Source: JAIBJN01 sp963842305 (GTDB lineage: Bacteria; Actinomycetota; Thermoleophilia; Gaiellales; Gaiellaceae). Taken from it: a stretch of 64,000 bases of DNA. A program made the position numbers and the translations under genes. Position 1 is the stretch's first letter. Each line of letters opens with the position of its first letter. This document shows, in pieces, positions 16,247 to 24,905 of the stretch. A model generated the notes under the pieces. That model did no database searches. It was not told where the DNA came from and saw only the letters and a program-made list of their open reading frames with translations. The DNA lies in NCBI GenBank assembly GCA_963842305.1, contig CAWJFW010000002.1:496001-560000 (forward strand), read 5' to 3'.

Positions 16247-16276
16247 CCCGTCGCCGGGCCTCCGGCGGGCGGGAAC

Positions 16277-16501
16277 CTAGGCGGAGCGGCGGCGGCGGAC
16301 CTGCGGACCCTGGGAGCCGAGTGCCGCATATGCGAGCGCCTGCAGGGACTCGCTGAGGGTGCCGAGCTCCCGAACGATCCGCTGCAGCTGGTCGTTCGTG
16401 TCCAGGCGCCGGTTCAGCGCGTGCACCTCGTCGCAGAGGCGGTCGAGCCGTTCGAGGATCGCGTCCAGCTGCCGGTCGTCGAGCTGCTTTCGCTCAGCCA
16501 T
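16277..16501 (-). CDS. Small helical protein of unknown function
   Basis: A 74-residue protein made mostly of heptad-like helix (LDAILERLDRLCDEVHALN, LQRIVRELGTLSESLQALA) with a basic Arg-rich tail (QVRRRRSA). This suggests a coiled-coil oligomer; no family recognised. Its ATG overlaps the end of the HAD-like gene by 8 nt, so it is probably the last gene of the minus-strand VanZ-HAD-small protein unit. Confidence 0.6.
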   Translation of the reverse strand: MAERKQLDDRQLDAILERLDRLCDEVHALNRRLDTNDQLQRIVRELGTLSESLQALAYAALGSQGPQVRRRRSA

Positions 16502-16976
16502 CGACCCTGATGGTAGTCAGATCGCCGAGCGTGGCGGCGACCGCGACGTCCGATCCGCCGAGCCGGTCGACGAGCCGCTCCCTGGCACCGACGCCCGTCT
16601 CGAGCGCCTCCACGCGCCGCTCCGCCCCGAGGTGCGCCAGCGCGACGCGGGCCAGGGCCTCCGGCGCGTCCGTGTAGACGCCGATCCTGACTTTCGCGGC
16701 CGCGAGGGCGCGCAGCGCGGCATTCGCCTCGGCGTTCGGCCTGAGATAGACGGGCGCGCGGTCCTCGGCGAAGCGCTCCAGCGCCCCTTGCCAGTCGCCG
16801 ACGCCTGCTTCCGCCCAACGGTCGAGGTCGATTGCGGCTTTCCCGCGGTCGTCGGGGAGCGCGTCCGGGTCGAGCGGCGCGATCGAGGCGAAGCGGCGGG
16901 CGGCGTCGGAGACGAAGTCCTGCCAGAGCGGTCGGGTGTCGCCGAGCGCGTCGAGGTCGACTGCGACTGCCTTCAT
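16494..16976 (-). CDS. HAD-like hydrolase
   Basis: A 160-residue protein that begins KAVAVDLDALGDTRPLW. DLD fits the DxD nucleophile/acid pair of HAD phosphatases; the third HAD motif may correspond to VRIGVYTDAPEA (Thr), with a late Gly-Asp in ATLGDL. It is short compared with typical HAD phosphatases and the cap region is reduced, so catalytic competence and substrate are uncertain. ATG 16976 overlaps the upstream VanZ-like gene by 4 nt. Confidence 0.65.
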   Translation of the reverse strand: MKAVAVDLDALGDTRPLWQDFVSDAARRFASIAPLDPDALPDDRGKAAIDLDRWAEAGVGDWQGALERFAEDRAPVYLRPNAEANAALRALAAAKVRIGVYTDAPEALARVALAHLGAERRVEALETGVGARERLVDRLGGSDVAVAATLGDLTTIRVDG

Positions 16977-17326
16977 GACCTCGACGCCGCCCAGCGGGCG
17001 GAAAGCAGGACGCCCGCGACCACCCCGAGCGTGTCGATCAGCCAGTCGACCGGAGAGGCGTGGCGACCGGAGGTGAAGATCTGATGTACCTCGTCGGTTA
17101 CGGCGTAGGCCGATCCCAGCAGGATGGCGAGCGGCTCGCGCCTGAGGGCGCGGTAGAGGAGGGCGCCGAGCACCGCGAAAACGACGGCGTGGGCGAGCTT
17201 CCGGAGGACGAGATCCCAGGTGCCGAGTCCCGTGCCGAGGCTCGGAATCGAGGAGAACGTGAAGATCACCACAGCCCAGAGCAGGACAGGGAGCCAGAGG
17301 TTGAGACGGGCCGCGGCCACGGGCAT
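16973..17326 (-). CDS. VanZ-like membrane protein
   Basis: A 117-residue protein with four hydrophobic segments and the VanZ hallmarks: FTFSSIPS after the first segment, RKLAHAVVFAVLGALLYRAL, AVTDEVHQIFTSGRHASPVDWLIDTLG (the E-x-x-Q and R-x-x-x-x-x-D motif), then a final membrane segment. VanZ proteins influence glycopeptide sensitivity in some bacteria, but most, like this one, have unknown roles. ATG 17326 is the first start preceding the membrane segment. Divergent from the cobalamin riboswitch. Confidence 0.85.
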   Translation of the reverse strand: MPVAAARLNLWLPVLLWAVVIFTFSSIPSLGTGLGTWDLVLRKLAHAVVFAVLGALLYRALRREPLAILLGSAYAVTDEVHQIFTSGRHASPVDWLIDTLGVVAGVLLSARWAASRS

Positions 17327-17381
17327 CCAGCCTAGTCGGGACGCTCGCCTGGGCGTCGGAGTATGCTCCCGCCGACAGAGA

Positions 17382-17528
17382 GGCGAGCGGTTAAGGGAAG
17401 CCGGTGCAAATCCGGCACGGTCCCGCCGCTGTGAGGGGAGATGCTCCTGCGCCGAAGTGCCACTGGCCCCGTCGGGCCGGGAAGGCGGCGGAGGAGGGAG
17501 CCCCGAGTCAGAAGACCTGGCGCTCGCC
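17382..17528 (+). promoter_or_regulatory. Cobalamin (AdoCbl) riboswitch
   Basis: Classic B12 aptamer. A perfect 8-bp closing stem pairs 17382-17389 (GGCGAGCG) with 17521-17528 (CGCTCGCC). Inside are TTAAGGGAAGCCGGTG, AAATCCGGCACGGTCCCGCC and GCTGTGA, and the 3' B12 box AGTCAGAAGACCTGG at about 17507-17521. It ends 31 nt before the GTG of the downstream B12-binding lipoprotein. The Shine-Dalgarno GGAAGGAG follows the aptamer, and no U-rich terminator is seen, so control of translation initiation is more likely. It should repress the btuFCD-cobUTS operon when cobalamin is plentiful. Confidence 0.93.
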
Positions 17529-17558
17529 GAGACCCGTTCCCCTCGCGGAAGGAGAAAC

Positions 17559-18515
17559 GTGCTCCACCGACCACTCGCAACCCTCCTGGTTGTCCTGCTT
17601 GCGCTCGTCGTCGCCGCGTGCGGCGGTGACGACGACGCGGCGGCGCCTCCGGCCACCTCGTCGGCCGCCGTCGACACGACCGCGACCGAGGCGTTCCCCG
17701 TCACCGTCGAAGGCGACAACGGCCCGCTGACGATCGAGGAGCAACCGGACGAGATCGTTTCGCTCTCGGCGACCGCGACCGAGTCGCTCTTCGCCATCGG
17801 CGCCGGCGACCAGGTGATCGCGGTCGACGACCAGTCGGACTATCCGGCCGACGCTCCGCAGACGGATCTTTCCGGCTTCGAGCCGAACGTCGAGGCGATC
17901 GCAGGCTACGAGCCCGACCTCGTCATCGCTGCATACGATCCGGGCGGCCTCGTCGATGGGCTGGAGAAGGTCGACATCCCGGTACTCCTGCAAGATGCGG
18001 CTCCGAACCTCGACGCGGCGTACGAGCAGATCGAGACTCTGGGGACGGCCACCGGCAACCCGGAGGGGGCTGACGAGGTGGTCGACTCGATGCGGACCCA
18101 GATCGACGAGCTTGTTTCCACCTCGTCCGGCGCCGAGGGTGCGACGGTCTACCACGAGCTCGGCCCGGACTTCTACTCGGCCACGTCGGACACGTTCATC
18201 GGCAGTGTCTACGAGCTCTTCGGGCTCGTGAACATCGCCGACGCGGCCGCGGATGCCGACGCTGGCGGGTATCCGCAGCTGTCCGGCGAGTTCATCGTCT
18301 CCGAGAGCCCCGATCTGATCGTCCTGGCCGACACGGTGTGCTGCGGCCAGACGGCGAAGAAGGTGGCGAAGCGCCCCGGCTGGGATCAGATTGCGGCGGT
18401 CGAGAACGGCGACATCGTCGAGGCCGATGACAGCGTCGCCTCGCGGTGGGGGCCGCGCACCGTCGAGTTCGTCGAACTGATCGCGGGCTCGCTCGAGGGG
18501 GTGTCGCAGGGGTAG
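17559..18515 (+). CDS. btuF: Cobalamin ABC transporter substrate-binding lipoprotein (BtuF-like)
   Basis: A 318-residue lipoprotein. Signal peptide with lipobox (LLALVVAACGG), an Asp/Ala/Thr-rich linker, then a periplasmic-binding fold of the BtuF/FecB class: EIVSLSATATESLFAIGAGD, YEPDLVIAAYD, ESPDLIVLADTVCCG. The riboswitch directly upstream and the cobalamin assembly genes downstream identify cobalamin or a cobinamide as the likely ligand; iron-siderophore is the alternative by homology alone. GTG start at 17559, with GGAAGGAG seven bases before it. Confidence 0.9.
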   Translation: MLHRPLATLLVVLLALVVAACGGDDDAAAPPATSSAAVDTTATEAFPVTVEGDNGPLTIEEQPDEIVSLSATATESLFAIGAGDQVIAVDDQSDYPADAPQTDLSGFEPNVEAIAGYEPDLVIAAYDPGGLVDGLEKVDIPVLLQDAAPNLDAAYEQIETLGTATGNPEGADEVVDSMRTQIDELVSTSSGAEGATVYHELGPDFYSATSDTFIGSVYELFGLVNIADAAADADAGGYPQLSGEFIVSESPDLIVLADTVCCGQTAKKVAKRPGWDQIAAVENGDIVEADDSVASRWGPRTVEFVELIAGSLEGVSQG

Positions 18516-19588
18516 TGGCGAGCGCCGGCGGCCTTCGTACGCGCCTCTCCGGCCGCCCGGAGCGGGCGCTCCGCGGCGTGTCGGCAGGGTGGGCGTTCGC
18601 CGCCGGTGCGTTCGTGGTCGTCTCGACGCTGCTCGGCCTCGCGCTCGGGCCGGTCGACCTCGGGCTCGGTGCCGTCACACGAGAGGTCCTGAGCCATGTC
18701 CCGCTTCTCGGCGTCAGCTCGCCCTTCTCGGGCACCGAGGACGCGATCCTCTGGGAGCTCCGTGCTCCCAGGGTCGTGCTCGGGCTCCTCGTCGGCGCCA
18801 TGCTGGCGTCGGCAGGGGCGGCCTACCAGGGCGTGTTCAGGAATCCGCTCGCCGATCCGTACCTTCTGGGCGCGGCCGCCGGCGCCGGCCTCGGCGCCAC
18901 CATCGTGATCGCCTACGATCCGGGTGGCGGGCTCGACCTGAGGCCGGTGGCCGCGTTCGCGGGCGCCGTGCTCGGGGTCGGGATCGCCTACCTCCTCGGA
19001 CGCTCCGTGGGTGGGGGAGGCACGACGACCCTGATCCTCGCCGGCGTCACCGTCGCCGCCTTCCTGACCGCGGTGCAGACCTACGTCCAGCAGCAGAGCG
19101 CGGAGACGGTCCAGGAGGTCTACAGCTGGATTCTCGGCCAGCTGGAGACGTCCGGCTGGTCGGACGTCCTCATCCTCCTGCCGTACGTGGCTGTCAGCTC
19201 GGCCGTACTCCTCTGGCACCGACGTCTGCTCGATGTGCTCGCGGTCGGCGACGACGAAGCGGCGAGTCTCGGCGTCCCCGTCGCGCGCGTCCGCCTGCTC
19301 GTCGTCGCGGCCGCGACGCTCGGGACCGCGGCCGCGGTTGCCTTCAGCGGCCTCATCGCCTTCGTCGGGATCATCGTCCCGCACGCCGTCCGCCTGATGG
19401 CCGGGACGAGCTACCGAGTCGTCCTGCCGCTCTCACTCGCATTCGGCGGCGGGTTCCTCGTCCTCATGGACCTGGTCGCCCGGACCGTCGTGGCGCCGGG
19501 GCAGCTGCCCATCGGGGTCGTGACCGCATTCCTGGGCGCACCCTTCTTCGCGGTCATCCTCCGCTCGACGAGGACGGTTAGCCCGTGA
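18515..19588 (+). CDS. btuC: Cobalamin ABC transporter permease (BtuC/FecCD family)
   Basis: A 357-residue integral membrane protein with about ten hydrophobic segments and the FecCD signatures: LWELRAPRVVLGLLVGAMLA, GAAYQGVFRNPLADPYLLG, GVTVAAFL, YSWILGQLE, and the ATPase-coupling region near DEAASLGVPVARVR and FVGIIVPHAVRLMAG. The GTG at 18515 overlaps the btuF stop by one base (TAGTG). The vitamin B12 assignment rests on the operon context and the riboswitch. Confidence 0.91.
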   Translation: MASAGGLRTRLSGRPERALRGVSAGWAFAAGAFVVVSTLLGLALGPVDLGLGAVTREVLSHVPLLGVSSPFSGTEDAILWELRAPRVVLGLLVGAMLASAGAAYQGVFRNPLADPYLLGAAAGAGLGATIVIAYDPGGGLDLRPVAAFAGAVLGVGIAYLLGRSVGGGGTTTLILAGVTVAAFLTAVQTYVQQQSAETVQEVYSWILGQLETSGWSDVLILLPYVAVSSAVLLWHRRLLDVLAVGDDEAASLGVPVARVRLLVVAAATLGTAAAVAFSGLIAFVGIIVPHAVRLMAGTSYRVVLPLSLAFGGGFLVLMDLVARTVVAPGQLPIGVVTAFLGAPFFAVILRSTRTVSP

Positions 19589-20382
19589 TGCTCCGTGTCG
19601 AGCAGGTCGCGGTCGAGCTCGACGGCAGCCGGGTCGTCGAGGACGTGGGTTTCGAGCTCGATGACGGGGAGTGGCTCGGCATGATCGGCCCGAACGGGGC
19701 GGGCAAGACGACGGTCCTGCGCGCGGTGGCGGGCCTCGTGCCCTACGCGGGCTCGATCCGGATCGAGGGTGAGGAAGTCGCTTCGCTGGGCCGGCGGGCG
19801 GCCGCCCGCAAGGTCGCCGTCGTGCCCCAGATCCCGGTGATCCCGCCGGATACAACGGTTCTCGAGTACGTCGTCCTGGGCCGGACGCCTCACCTTCGCT
19901 ACTCGGGCAGCCCGGGCCCTCGGGACGTCGTCGCCGCCCGCTCCGCGCTCGCCCGCCTGGACGGGGCCCATCTCGTCGACCGGCGCCTCGGGTCGCTCAG
20001 CGGCGGCGAGCGGCAGCGGGCGGTCCTCGCGCGGGCGGTCGCGCAGGACGCGACGCTGCTCCTTCTCGACGAGCCGACGAGCGCGCTCGACGTCGGCGCG
20101 CAGCAACAGGTACTCGAGCTGGTCGCGGCCCTCCGGGCCGGCGGCGGCCTGACGGTGCTGAGCGCCATGCACGACCTCACCCATGCGGGCCAGTACGCCG
20201 ACCGCCTGCTGCTCCTGGACGGCGGCCGCGAGCAGGCGAGCGGCGCACCCCACGAGGTGCTGACCGAGCAGCTGATCGCCCGCCACTTCGGCGCGTCCGT
20301 CCGGGTCGTGAAGGACGAGGACGCCGGCATCGCCGTCGTTCCGCTTCGCCCGCAGGTGGAGTCGAGCCAGCCGGTTCCCTGA
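19585..20382 (+). CDS. btuD: Cobalamin ABC transporter ATP-binding protein (BtuD-like)
   Basis: A 265-residue ABC ATPase: Walker A GPNGAGKTT near residue 37, signature LSGGERQRAVLARAVA, Walker B LLLLDEPTSALD, switch His in AMHDLTHAG. It begins at GTG 19585 or ATG 19588, overlapping the permease gene. It powers import through the BtuC-like permease. The C-terminal ~40 residues extend past the ATPase core without a recognised domain. Confidence 0.92.
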   Translation: MMLRVEQVAVELDGSRVVEDVGFELDDGEWLGMIGPNGAGKTTVLRAVAGLVPYAGSIRIEGEEVASLGRRAAARKVAVVPQIPVIPPDTTVLEYVVLGRTPHLRYSGSPGPRDVVAARSALARLDGAHLVDRRLGSLSGGERQRAVLARAVAQDATLLLLDEPTSALDVGAQQQVLELVAALRAGGGLTVLSAMHDLTHAGQYADRLLLLDGGREQASGAPHEVLTEQLIARHFGASVRVVKDEDAGIAVVPLRPQVESSQPVP

Positions 20383-20898
20383 ATGGGGCTCACCTTCCTC
20401 GTCGGTGGAGCGCGGAGCGGGAAGTCGAGTCTGGCCGTCCGGCTCGCCTCCGAATGGGACGGGCCGGTTGTGTTCATTGCCACCGCCGAGGCGCGCGACG
20501 ACGGCGAGCTCGCGGCGCGGATCGCACAGCACCGGCTCGAGCGGCCGGCTGCGTGGCAGACCGTCGAGGAGCCGCTCGACCTGGTCGGGGAGCTCGGGCG
20601 CCTGCCGGAGTCCGCGTTCGTCGTGATCGACTGCCTCACGCTCTGGGCGGCCAACGCGCTCGAGGCCGGCTGGCGCGACGACAAGGTCGAACGGGCCGCT
20701 GCCGACGTGGCCGCGCTCGCGGCCGGCCGTGCCTCGCCGACGGTCGCCGTCAGCAACGAGGTGGGCATGGGTGTCGTTCCCGCGACGCCGCTCGGGCGCT
20801 CATTCCGCGACGTCCAGGGGCGCGTGAACACCGTGTTCGCGGCGCACGCCGACCGCGCGTGCCTCGTCGTGGCTGGCCGAACGCTCGACCTCACGTGA
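20383..20898 (+). CDS. cobU: Adenosylcobinamide kinase / adenosylcobinamide-phosphate guanylyltransferase CobU
   Basis: Bifunctional enzyme that phosphorylates adenosylcobinamide and attaches GMP, activating it for nucleotide-loop assembly. The 171-residue protein has the P-loop VGGARSGKSSLAVRLA at the N-terminus, TAEARDDG, the AQHRLERP segment that carries the guanylylated histidine in the family, DCLTLWAAN and VSNEVGMGVVP. It starts directly after the btuD stop and overlaps cobT by 4 nt. Confidence 0.95.
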   Translation: MGLTFLVGGARSGKSSLAVRLASEWDGPVVFIATAEARDDGELAARIAQHRLERPAAWQTVEEPLDLVGELGRLPESAFVVIDCLTLWAANALEAGWRDDKVERAAADVAALAAGRASPTVAVSNEVGMGVVPATPLGRSFRDVQGRVNTVFAAHADRACLVVAGRTLDLT

Positions 20899-21947
20899 GC
20901 CTCGAGGCACTGCTGGAGCGCATCGGGCCCGTCGACGCCGAAGCGGGGCTTGCCGCCCGCCGGGCGCTCGACGCAAAGACCAAGCCCCGCGGGAGCCTCG
21001 GCGAGCTGGAGGAGCTCGCGGTCCGGATCGCGTCCATTCGCGGCGCCGGAGCCCCAGGCCGGCTCGAGGCGGCGCTCGTCCTCGCCGCGGGCGACCACGG
21101 CTACGCTCGGCGCGGGGTGAGCGCCTACCCCCAGGAGGTGACGGGTCAGATGCTCGCGGCGTTCACGGCCGGCGGCGCGGCGATCGACGTCCTGGCACGC
21201 GAGACGGGGCTCAGGCTCGCGGTCGTCGACGCGGGCGTACTCGAGCCCGTCGACGACCCGGCGATCCGCCGCGTACGGCTCGGCGCGGGAACCGCGGACG
21301 CGACCGAGGGTCCCGCCATGTCCCGGGAGCAGTCGCTCACCGGGCTCGAGGCGGGAGCTGCGATCGCCGAGGAGCTCGTGGCGGCCGGCGCCGGCATCGT
21401 CGCGACGGGGGACATGGGCATCGGGAACACCACTGCGGCGGCCGCGGTTTCCGCGGCGCTCCTGCCGGCCGAGCCGGACGCGGTCTGCGGGCGGGGAACG
21501 GGTGTCGACGACGAGGGCCTGACCCGGAAGGTTGAGGCCGTCCGGACGGCCTTACGTGTCAACGATCCCGACCCGGCCGACCCGGTCGGCGTGCTCGCGG
21601 CCGTCGGAGGCTTCGAGCTCGCGCTCCTCGCCGGCGTCTGTCTCGGCGCTGCCGCTGCGGGGGCTGTGGTGCTCCTCGACGGGTTCGTCACGGGCGCCGC
21701 AGCGCTTGTCGCCGCGCGGCTCTGCGAGCCGGCCGCGGAGCGGATGGTTGCCTCACATCGTTCACCGGAGCCGGGGCATGCGCTCGTCCTGGACGACCTC
21801 GGCGTGCGGCCGCTCCTCGACCTCGGACTGCGGCTCGGCGAGGGCAGCGGCGCGGCCCTGGCGCTACCGCTCGTCTCGGCCGCGCTCGCCATCCTCGCGG
21901 ACATGGCCACCTTCGAGAGCGCGGGTGTGACGGATGCCGGCGCTTGA
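20895..21947 (+). CDS. cobT: Nicotinate-nucleotide-dimethylbenzimidazole phosphoribosyltransferase CobT
   Basis: Makes alpha-ribazole-5-phosphate by attaching the lower-ligand base to ribose phosphate. The 350-residue protein has KTKPRGSLGELEELAVRIA, LAAGDHGYARRGVSAYP, TGDMGIGNTTAAAAV and the C-terminal LDLGLRLGEGSGAALAL, where the glutamate acts as catalytic base. GTG 20895 overlaps cobU (GTGA). It acts with CobS and the downstream phosphatase. No bluB or other base-synthesis gene lies here, so the base is presumably imported or made elsewhere. Confidence 0.94.
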   Translation: MSLEALLERIGPVDAEAGLAARRALDAKTKPRGSLGELEELAVRIASIRGAGAPGRLEAALVLAAGDHGYARRGVSAYPQEVTGQMLAAFTAGGAAIDVLARETGLRLAVVDAGVLEPVDDPAIRRVRLGAGTADATEGPAMSREQSLTGLEAGAAIAEELVAAGAGIVATGDMGIGNTTAAAAVSAALLPAEPDAVCGRGTGVDDEGLTRKVEAVRTALRVNDPDPADPVGVLAAVGGFELALLAGVCLGAAAAGAVVLLDGFVTGAAALVAARLCEPAAERMVASHRSPEPGHALVLDDLGVRPLLDLGLRLGEGSGAALALPLVSAALAILADMATFESAGVTDAGA

Positions 21948-22692
21948 GACGGCGCTCCGGGCGGGGGCGGGCGCCGTCTCGTTCCTCACGCGGATCCCCG
22001 TGGGGAGCCGTGTCGATCTCGGCCCCGAAGACGTCGCTCGCGGGGCGGTGCTCTTCCCCCTCGTCGGCGCGGGGATCGGCGCGCTCGTCGGCCTCGTCGT
22101 CGTCGGGCTCGACGCGAGGCTGAGCGCGCTCCTCGCGGCCGTCGTCGCCGTGGCCGTCGAGGCACTCCTGACCGGCGCGATCCACCTCGACGCGCTCGCC
22201 GACAGCGCGGACGGGCTCGGCGGCGGGAGCCGCGAGCGGGCGCTCGAGATCATGCGCGAGCCCGCGATCGGAGCCTTCGGCGCGACGGCGCTCCTCCTCG
22301 ACCTCCTCGCCAAGACCGCAGCCCTCGCGGCCGTGGCGGCCGGCCCCCGGGCCGTGCTGGCGATCGCGGCCGCGTACGCCCTCGGGCGGACGGCGCCCCT
22401 TGCCCTCGGCTGGGCGCTTCCGTACGCCCGGCCGGAAGGCGGCAGCGGTTCGGCGCTGACCGGCGGCGCCGGCGAGGTATCGCGGGCGGTTGGGGTGGGT
22501 CTCGGCATCGGGCTGGCGTTCGCAGCACTCGGCCTGCGCGGCATCGCCCTCATCGCCGCTGCCGGGCTCGGAGCCGCAGTCGTGGGCCTGCTCGCACGGC
22601 AGCGGCTCGGCGGGGTGACCGGCGACGTTCTCGGAGCGTCCGCCGAGCTCGCGACCACGCTCGCGCTCGTGGCGGCCGTGGCGTCCCGCTGA
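21934..22692 (+). CDS. cobS: Adenosylcobinamide-GDP ribazoletransferase (cobalamin synthase) CobS
   Basis: Membrane enzyme joining adenosylcobinamide-GDP with alpha-ribazole (phosphate). The 252-residue hydrophobic protein has AVSFLTRIPVG near the N-terminus, the metal-binding HLDALADSADGLGGG motif and MREPAIGAFG, all family signatures, plus about six membrane segments. Overlaps cobT by 14 nt and the phosphatase gene by 1 nt. Confidence 0.93.
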   Translation: MPALETALRAGAGAVSFLTRIPVGSRVDLGPEDVARGAVLFPLVGAGIGALVGLVVVGLDARLSALLAAVVAVAVEALLTGAIHLDALADSADGLGGGSRERALEIMREPAIGAFGATALLLDLLAKTAALAAVAAGPRAVLAIAAAYALGRTAPLALGWALPYARPEGGSGSALTGGAGEVSRAVGVGLGIGLAFAALGLRGIALIAAAGLGAAVVGLLARQRLGGVTGDVLGASAELATTLALVAAVASR

Positions 22693-23327
22693 TGCCGATC
22701 CTCCCGCCTCGCGGCGAGGCGACGCGCGTTCTCCTCGTCCGGCATGCCGAGACGGACCGGTCGATGCGGGGGCGCTGTTACGGCAGCCTCGACGTCGGCC
22801 TCTCGGCCGATGGCCGTCGCGACGCCGCCATGCTCGGGGCTGCGCTTGCTGCGACGCCGCTGGCCGGCGTCTACTCGAGCCCGCTTGCGAGGGCCGTTGC
22901 GACCGCGGCGCCGATCGCAGAGGCGCAGCGGCTCGACATCGGGATCGTCGCCGGCCTGCGCGAGCTCGACTTCGGCGAGCTGGAAGGTCTCGCGTACGAC
23001 GAGATCCGGGAGGAGCGGGGAGAGCTCTACCGCGAGTGGATGGAGCACCCGGAGCGAGTCAGATTTCCCGGCGGCGAGAGCTTCTCCGACCTCCGCGACC
23101 GGGCGCTGCCCGCTCTCGCGGATCTCCGCGGCCGGCACAAGCACGAAGCGATCGCGGTCGTGACGCACGGCGGGGTCGTACGCGTGGCGCTCGCCGACGT
23201 CCTCGGGGTCGAGGACCGCTTCGTGTTCCGCCTCGGGCTCGACTGCGGGGGCGTCAGCGTCGTCGACTGGATGAAGGGCGCGCCGGTCGTGAGGGCCGTC
23301 AACACCGACCTATACTCGCGCCGATGA
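22692..23327 (+). CDS. cobC: Histidine phosphatase, probable alpha-ribazole phosphatase
   Basis: A 211-residue phosphoglycerate-mutase-like phosphatase. Catalytic histidine in LLVRHAETDRS, GLSADGRRDA, SSPLARAVATAAPIA, RELDFGELEG, and the second histidine in VVTHGGVVR. Position at the end of a cobUTS operon makes removal of phosphate from alpha-ribazole-5-phosphate or adenosylcobalamin-5-phosphate the likely job. By sequence alone it could be a generic histidine phosphatase. Overlaps the next gene by 4 nt. Confidence 0.82.
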   Translation: MPILPPRGEATRVLLVRHAETDRSMRGRCYGSLDVGLSADGRRDAAMLGAALAATPLAGVYSSPLARAVATAAPIAEAQRLDIGIVAGLRELDFGELEGLAYDEIREERGELYREWMEHPERVRFPGGESFSDLRDRALPALADLRGRHKHEAIAVVTHGGVVRVALADVLGVEDRFVFRLGLDCGGVSVVDWMKGAPVVRAVNTDLYSRR

Positions 23328-24052
23328 CGCCGCCGACGACCGCAGTCGTGCTCACGGTCGGAAACGAGATCGTCTTCGGCGACGTCGAGAACACGAACGC
23401 GTCCTGGCTGGCGCGCCGGCTCGCCGAGCTCGGGCTCGAGGTGAAGCTCCTCGTCGCCGTGCGCGACTCCATCGACGAGGTGGCCGAGTTCCTCCGCGTG
23501 GAGATGGTGCGCCACGGCGTGGTCATCGTCACCGGCGGTCTCGGCGGAACGCCCGACGACCTGACGCGGGAGGCCGTGGCCGAGACTTTCGGCGTTCCGA
23601 CCGAGGAGATCCCCGAGCTCGCGGAGGCGCTTCGCCAGCGCTTCGGCGCGCGCGGACTCGGCGAGTATGCGGCCAAGTGGGCCTGCATCCCACGCGGTGC
23701 GGTTCCCCTGGAGAACCCGCTGGGCGGCGCGCCGGGCTTCGTCCTCGGCAACGTCCACGTCCTGCCCGGGCTCCCGCGCGAGATGCAGGCGATGTTCGAG
23801 ATGCTCGCAGATCGCTTCCGCGGGGAGCCGATCGGTGCGTGGAGGCGCCGCTACGCAACCGGCGAGGGCCAGATCGTCTCCGTCCTGGAGGAGGCGACCC
23901 AACGCCATCCGGCCGTGACCGTCGGCAGCTATCCGTCCTTCCTCGATAGCGGGCCGGAGGTGGAGGTCGTGCTCAAGTCCGCCGACGCCGAGGCGCTCGA
24001 CGAGGCGGCCGCGTGGGTCGAGGCGGCGCTCGAGGAGCGCATCGGGAGGTGA
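23324..24052 (+). CDS. CinA-like / molybdopterin-binding domain protein
   Basis: A 242-residue protein with the MoCF_biosynth-type (CinA N-terminal) domain: VLTVGNEIVFGDVENTNASWLARRLAELG, VIVTGGLGGTPDDLTREAVAE, PLENPLGGAPGFVL and VHVLPGLPREMQAMF. It lacks the C-terminal nicotinamide-mononucleotide amidase domain of full CinA. Substrate is unclear: CinA-type domains hydrolyse ADP-ribose or bind molybdopterin-like ligands. ATG 23324 overlaps the phosphatase stop, so it may be transcribed with the B12 operon. Confidence 0.82.
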   Translation: MTPPTTAVVLTVGNEIVFGDVENTNASWLARRLAELGLEVKLLVAVRDSIDEVAEFLRVEMVRHGVVIVTGGLGGTPDDLTREAVAETFGVPTEEIPELAEALRQRFGARGLGEYAAKWACIPRGAVPLENPLGGAPGFVLGNVHVLPGLPREMQAMFEMLADRFRGEPIGAWRRRYATGEGQIVSVLEEATQRHPAVTVGSYPSFLDSGPEVEVVLKSADAEALDEAAAWVEAALEERIGR

Positions 24053-24053
24053 G

Positions 24054-24863
24054 ATGAAGGTCATCGTCATCAGCGACATGGAGGGCGTCTCGGGCCTCGT
24101 CAAGTGGGAGCAGGTCGAAGGCGGCGAGTCGCTCTACGAGCAAGCGCGCACGCTCTACACGGAGGAGATCAACGCGGCGGTGCGTGGCGCCAGGGCCGCC
24201 GGCGCAACAGAGATCGTCGTCATGGACTGCCACGGAGCCGGGAAGGGATGGACGTTCAACTCGCTCATACCCGAGCTCCTGGACCCCGACTGCGAGTGGG
24301 TCGTGCAGGACGAATGGTCGGAGTACACCGAGTTCCTCGAGGAAGGCTGCGACGCGGCGCTCCTCGTCGCGATGCACGCAAAGGCGGGCTCGGAGCGAGG
24401 TGTCATGAGCCACACGATCTCAGGCCGCGACTATCGCGACCTGCGCTTCAACGGCGTGTCGGTCGGCGAGACGGGGATCAACGCGGCTCTGTGCGGGGCG
24501 TGGGGATGCCCGGTCGTCCTTGTCACCGGCGACGACGTCGTCTGCGCCGAGGCGACCGACCTTCTCGGCCCAGAGCTCGTCACCGTCGCCGTGAAGAAGG
24601 GCCTCGGCCGGAACAGCGCCCGCAATCTGGCACCCGTTCGTGCCAGGGCGCTGATCGAGGCGGCGGCGAAGGAGGCGATCGAGAAGCGCGACCGGATTCC
24701 GCCTTACGATCCCGGCAAGCCGTGCGAGGTGGTGGCCGTCCTCTCCTCGCCCGATCTTGCCGCGCGGTACCGCTTCCGCCACGGCGTCGAGCTCGTCGAC
24801 GCGGTCACCATCGTCTCGCGGGGCGACGACTGGTGGAGGGCCTGGCGCCAGTTTTTCTTCTAA
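24054..24863 (+). CDS. M55-family D-aminopeptidase (DppA-like)
   Basis: A 269-residue zinc peptidase of the DppA family. The metal-ligand pattern is complete: Asp8 and Glu10 in ISDMEGVSG, His in VMDCHGAGKGW, His in LVAMHAKAG, Glu in SVGETGINA. The family releases N-terminal D-amino acids, for example from D-Ala peptides of cell wall. It starts one base after the CinA-like gene. It is not the binding protein DppA of the dipeptide transporter, despite the shared name. Confidence 0.9.
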   Translation: MKVIVISDMEGVSGLVKWEQVEGGESLYEQARTLYTEEINAAVRGARAAGATEIVVMDCHGAGKGWTFNSLIPELLDPDCEWVVQDEWSEYTEFLEEGCDAALLVAMHAKAGSERGVMSHTISGRDYRDLRFNGVSVGETGINAALCGAWGCPVVLVTGDDVVCAEATDLLGPELVTVAVKKGLGRNSARNLAPVRARALIEAAAKEAIEKRDRIPPYDPGKPCEVVAVLSSPDLAARYRFRHGVELVDAVTIVSRGDDWWRAWRQFFF

Positions 24864-24905
24864 GCGCTCCCTGAGACCGCTCCGCAGGTGGATACCATCG
24901 AGCTC

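Noticed and set aside
16247..16276. Terminator after hppA
   Set aside because: GC-rich inverted sequence is present, but the stem is imperfect and there is no T-run, so it is too weak to call.
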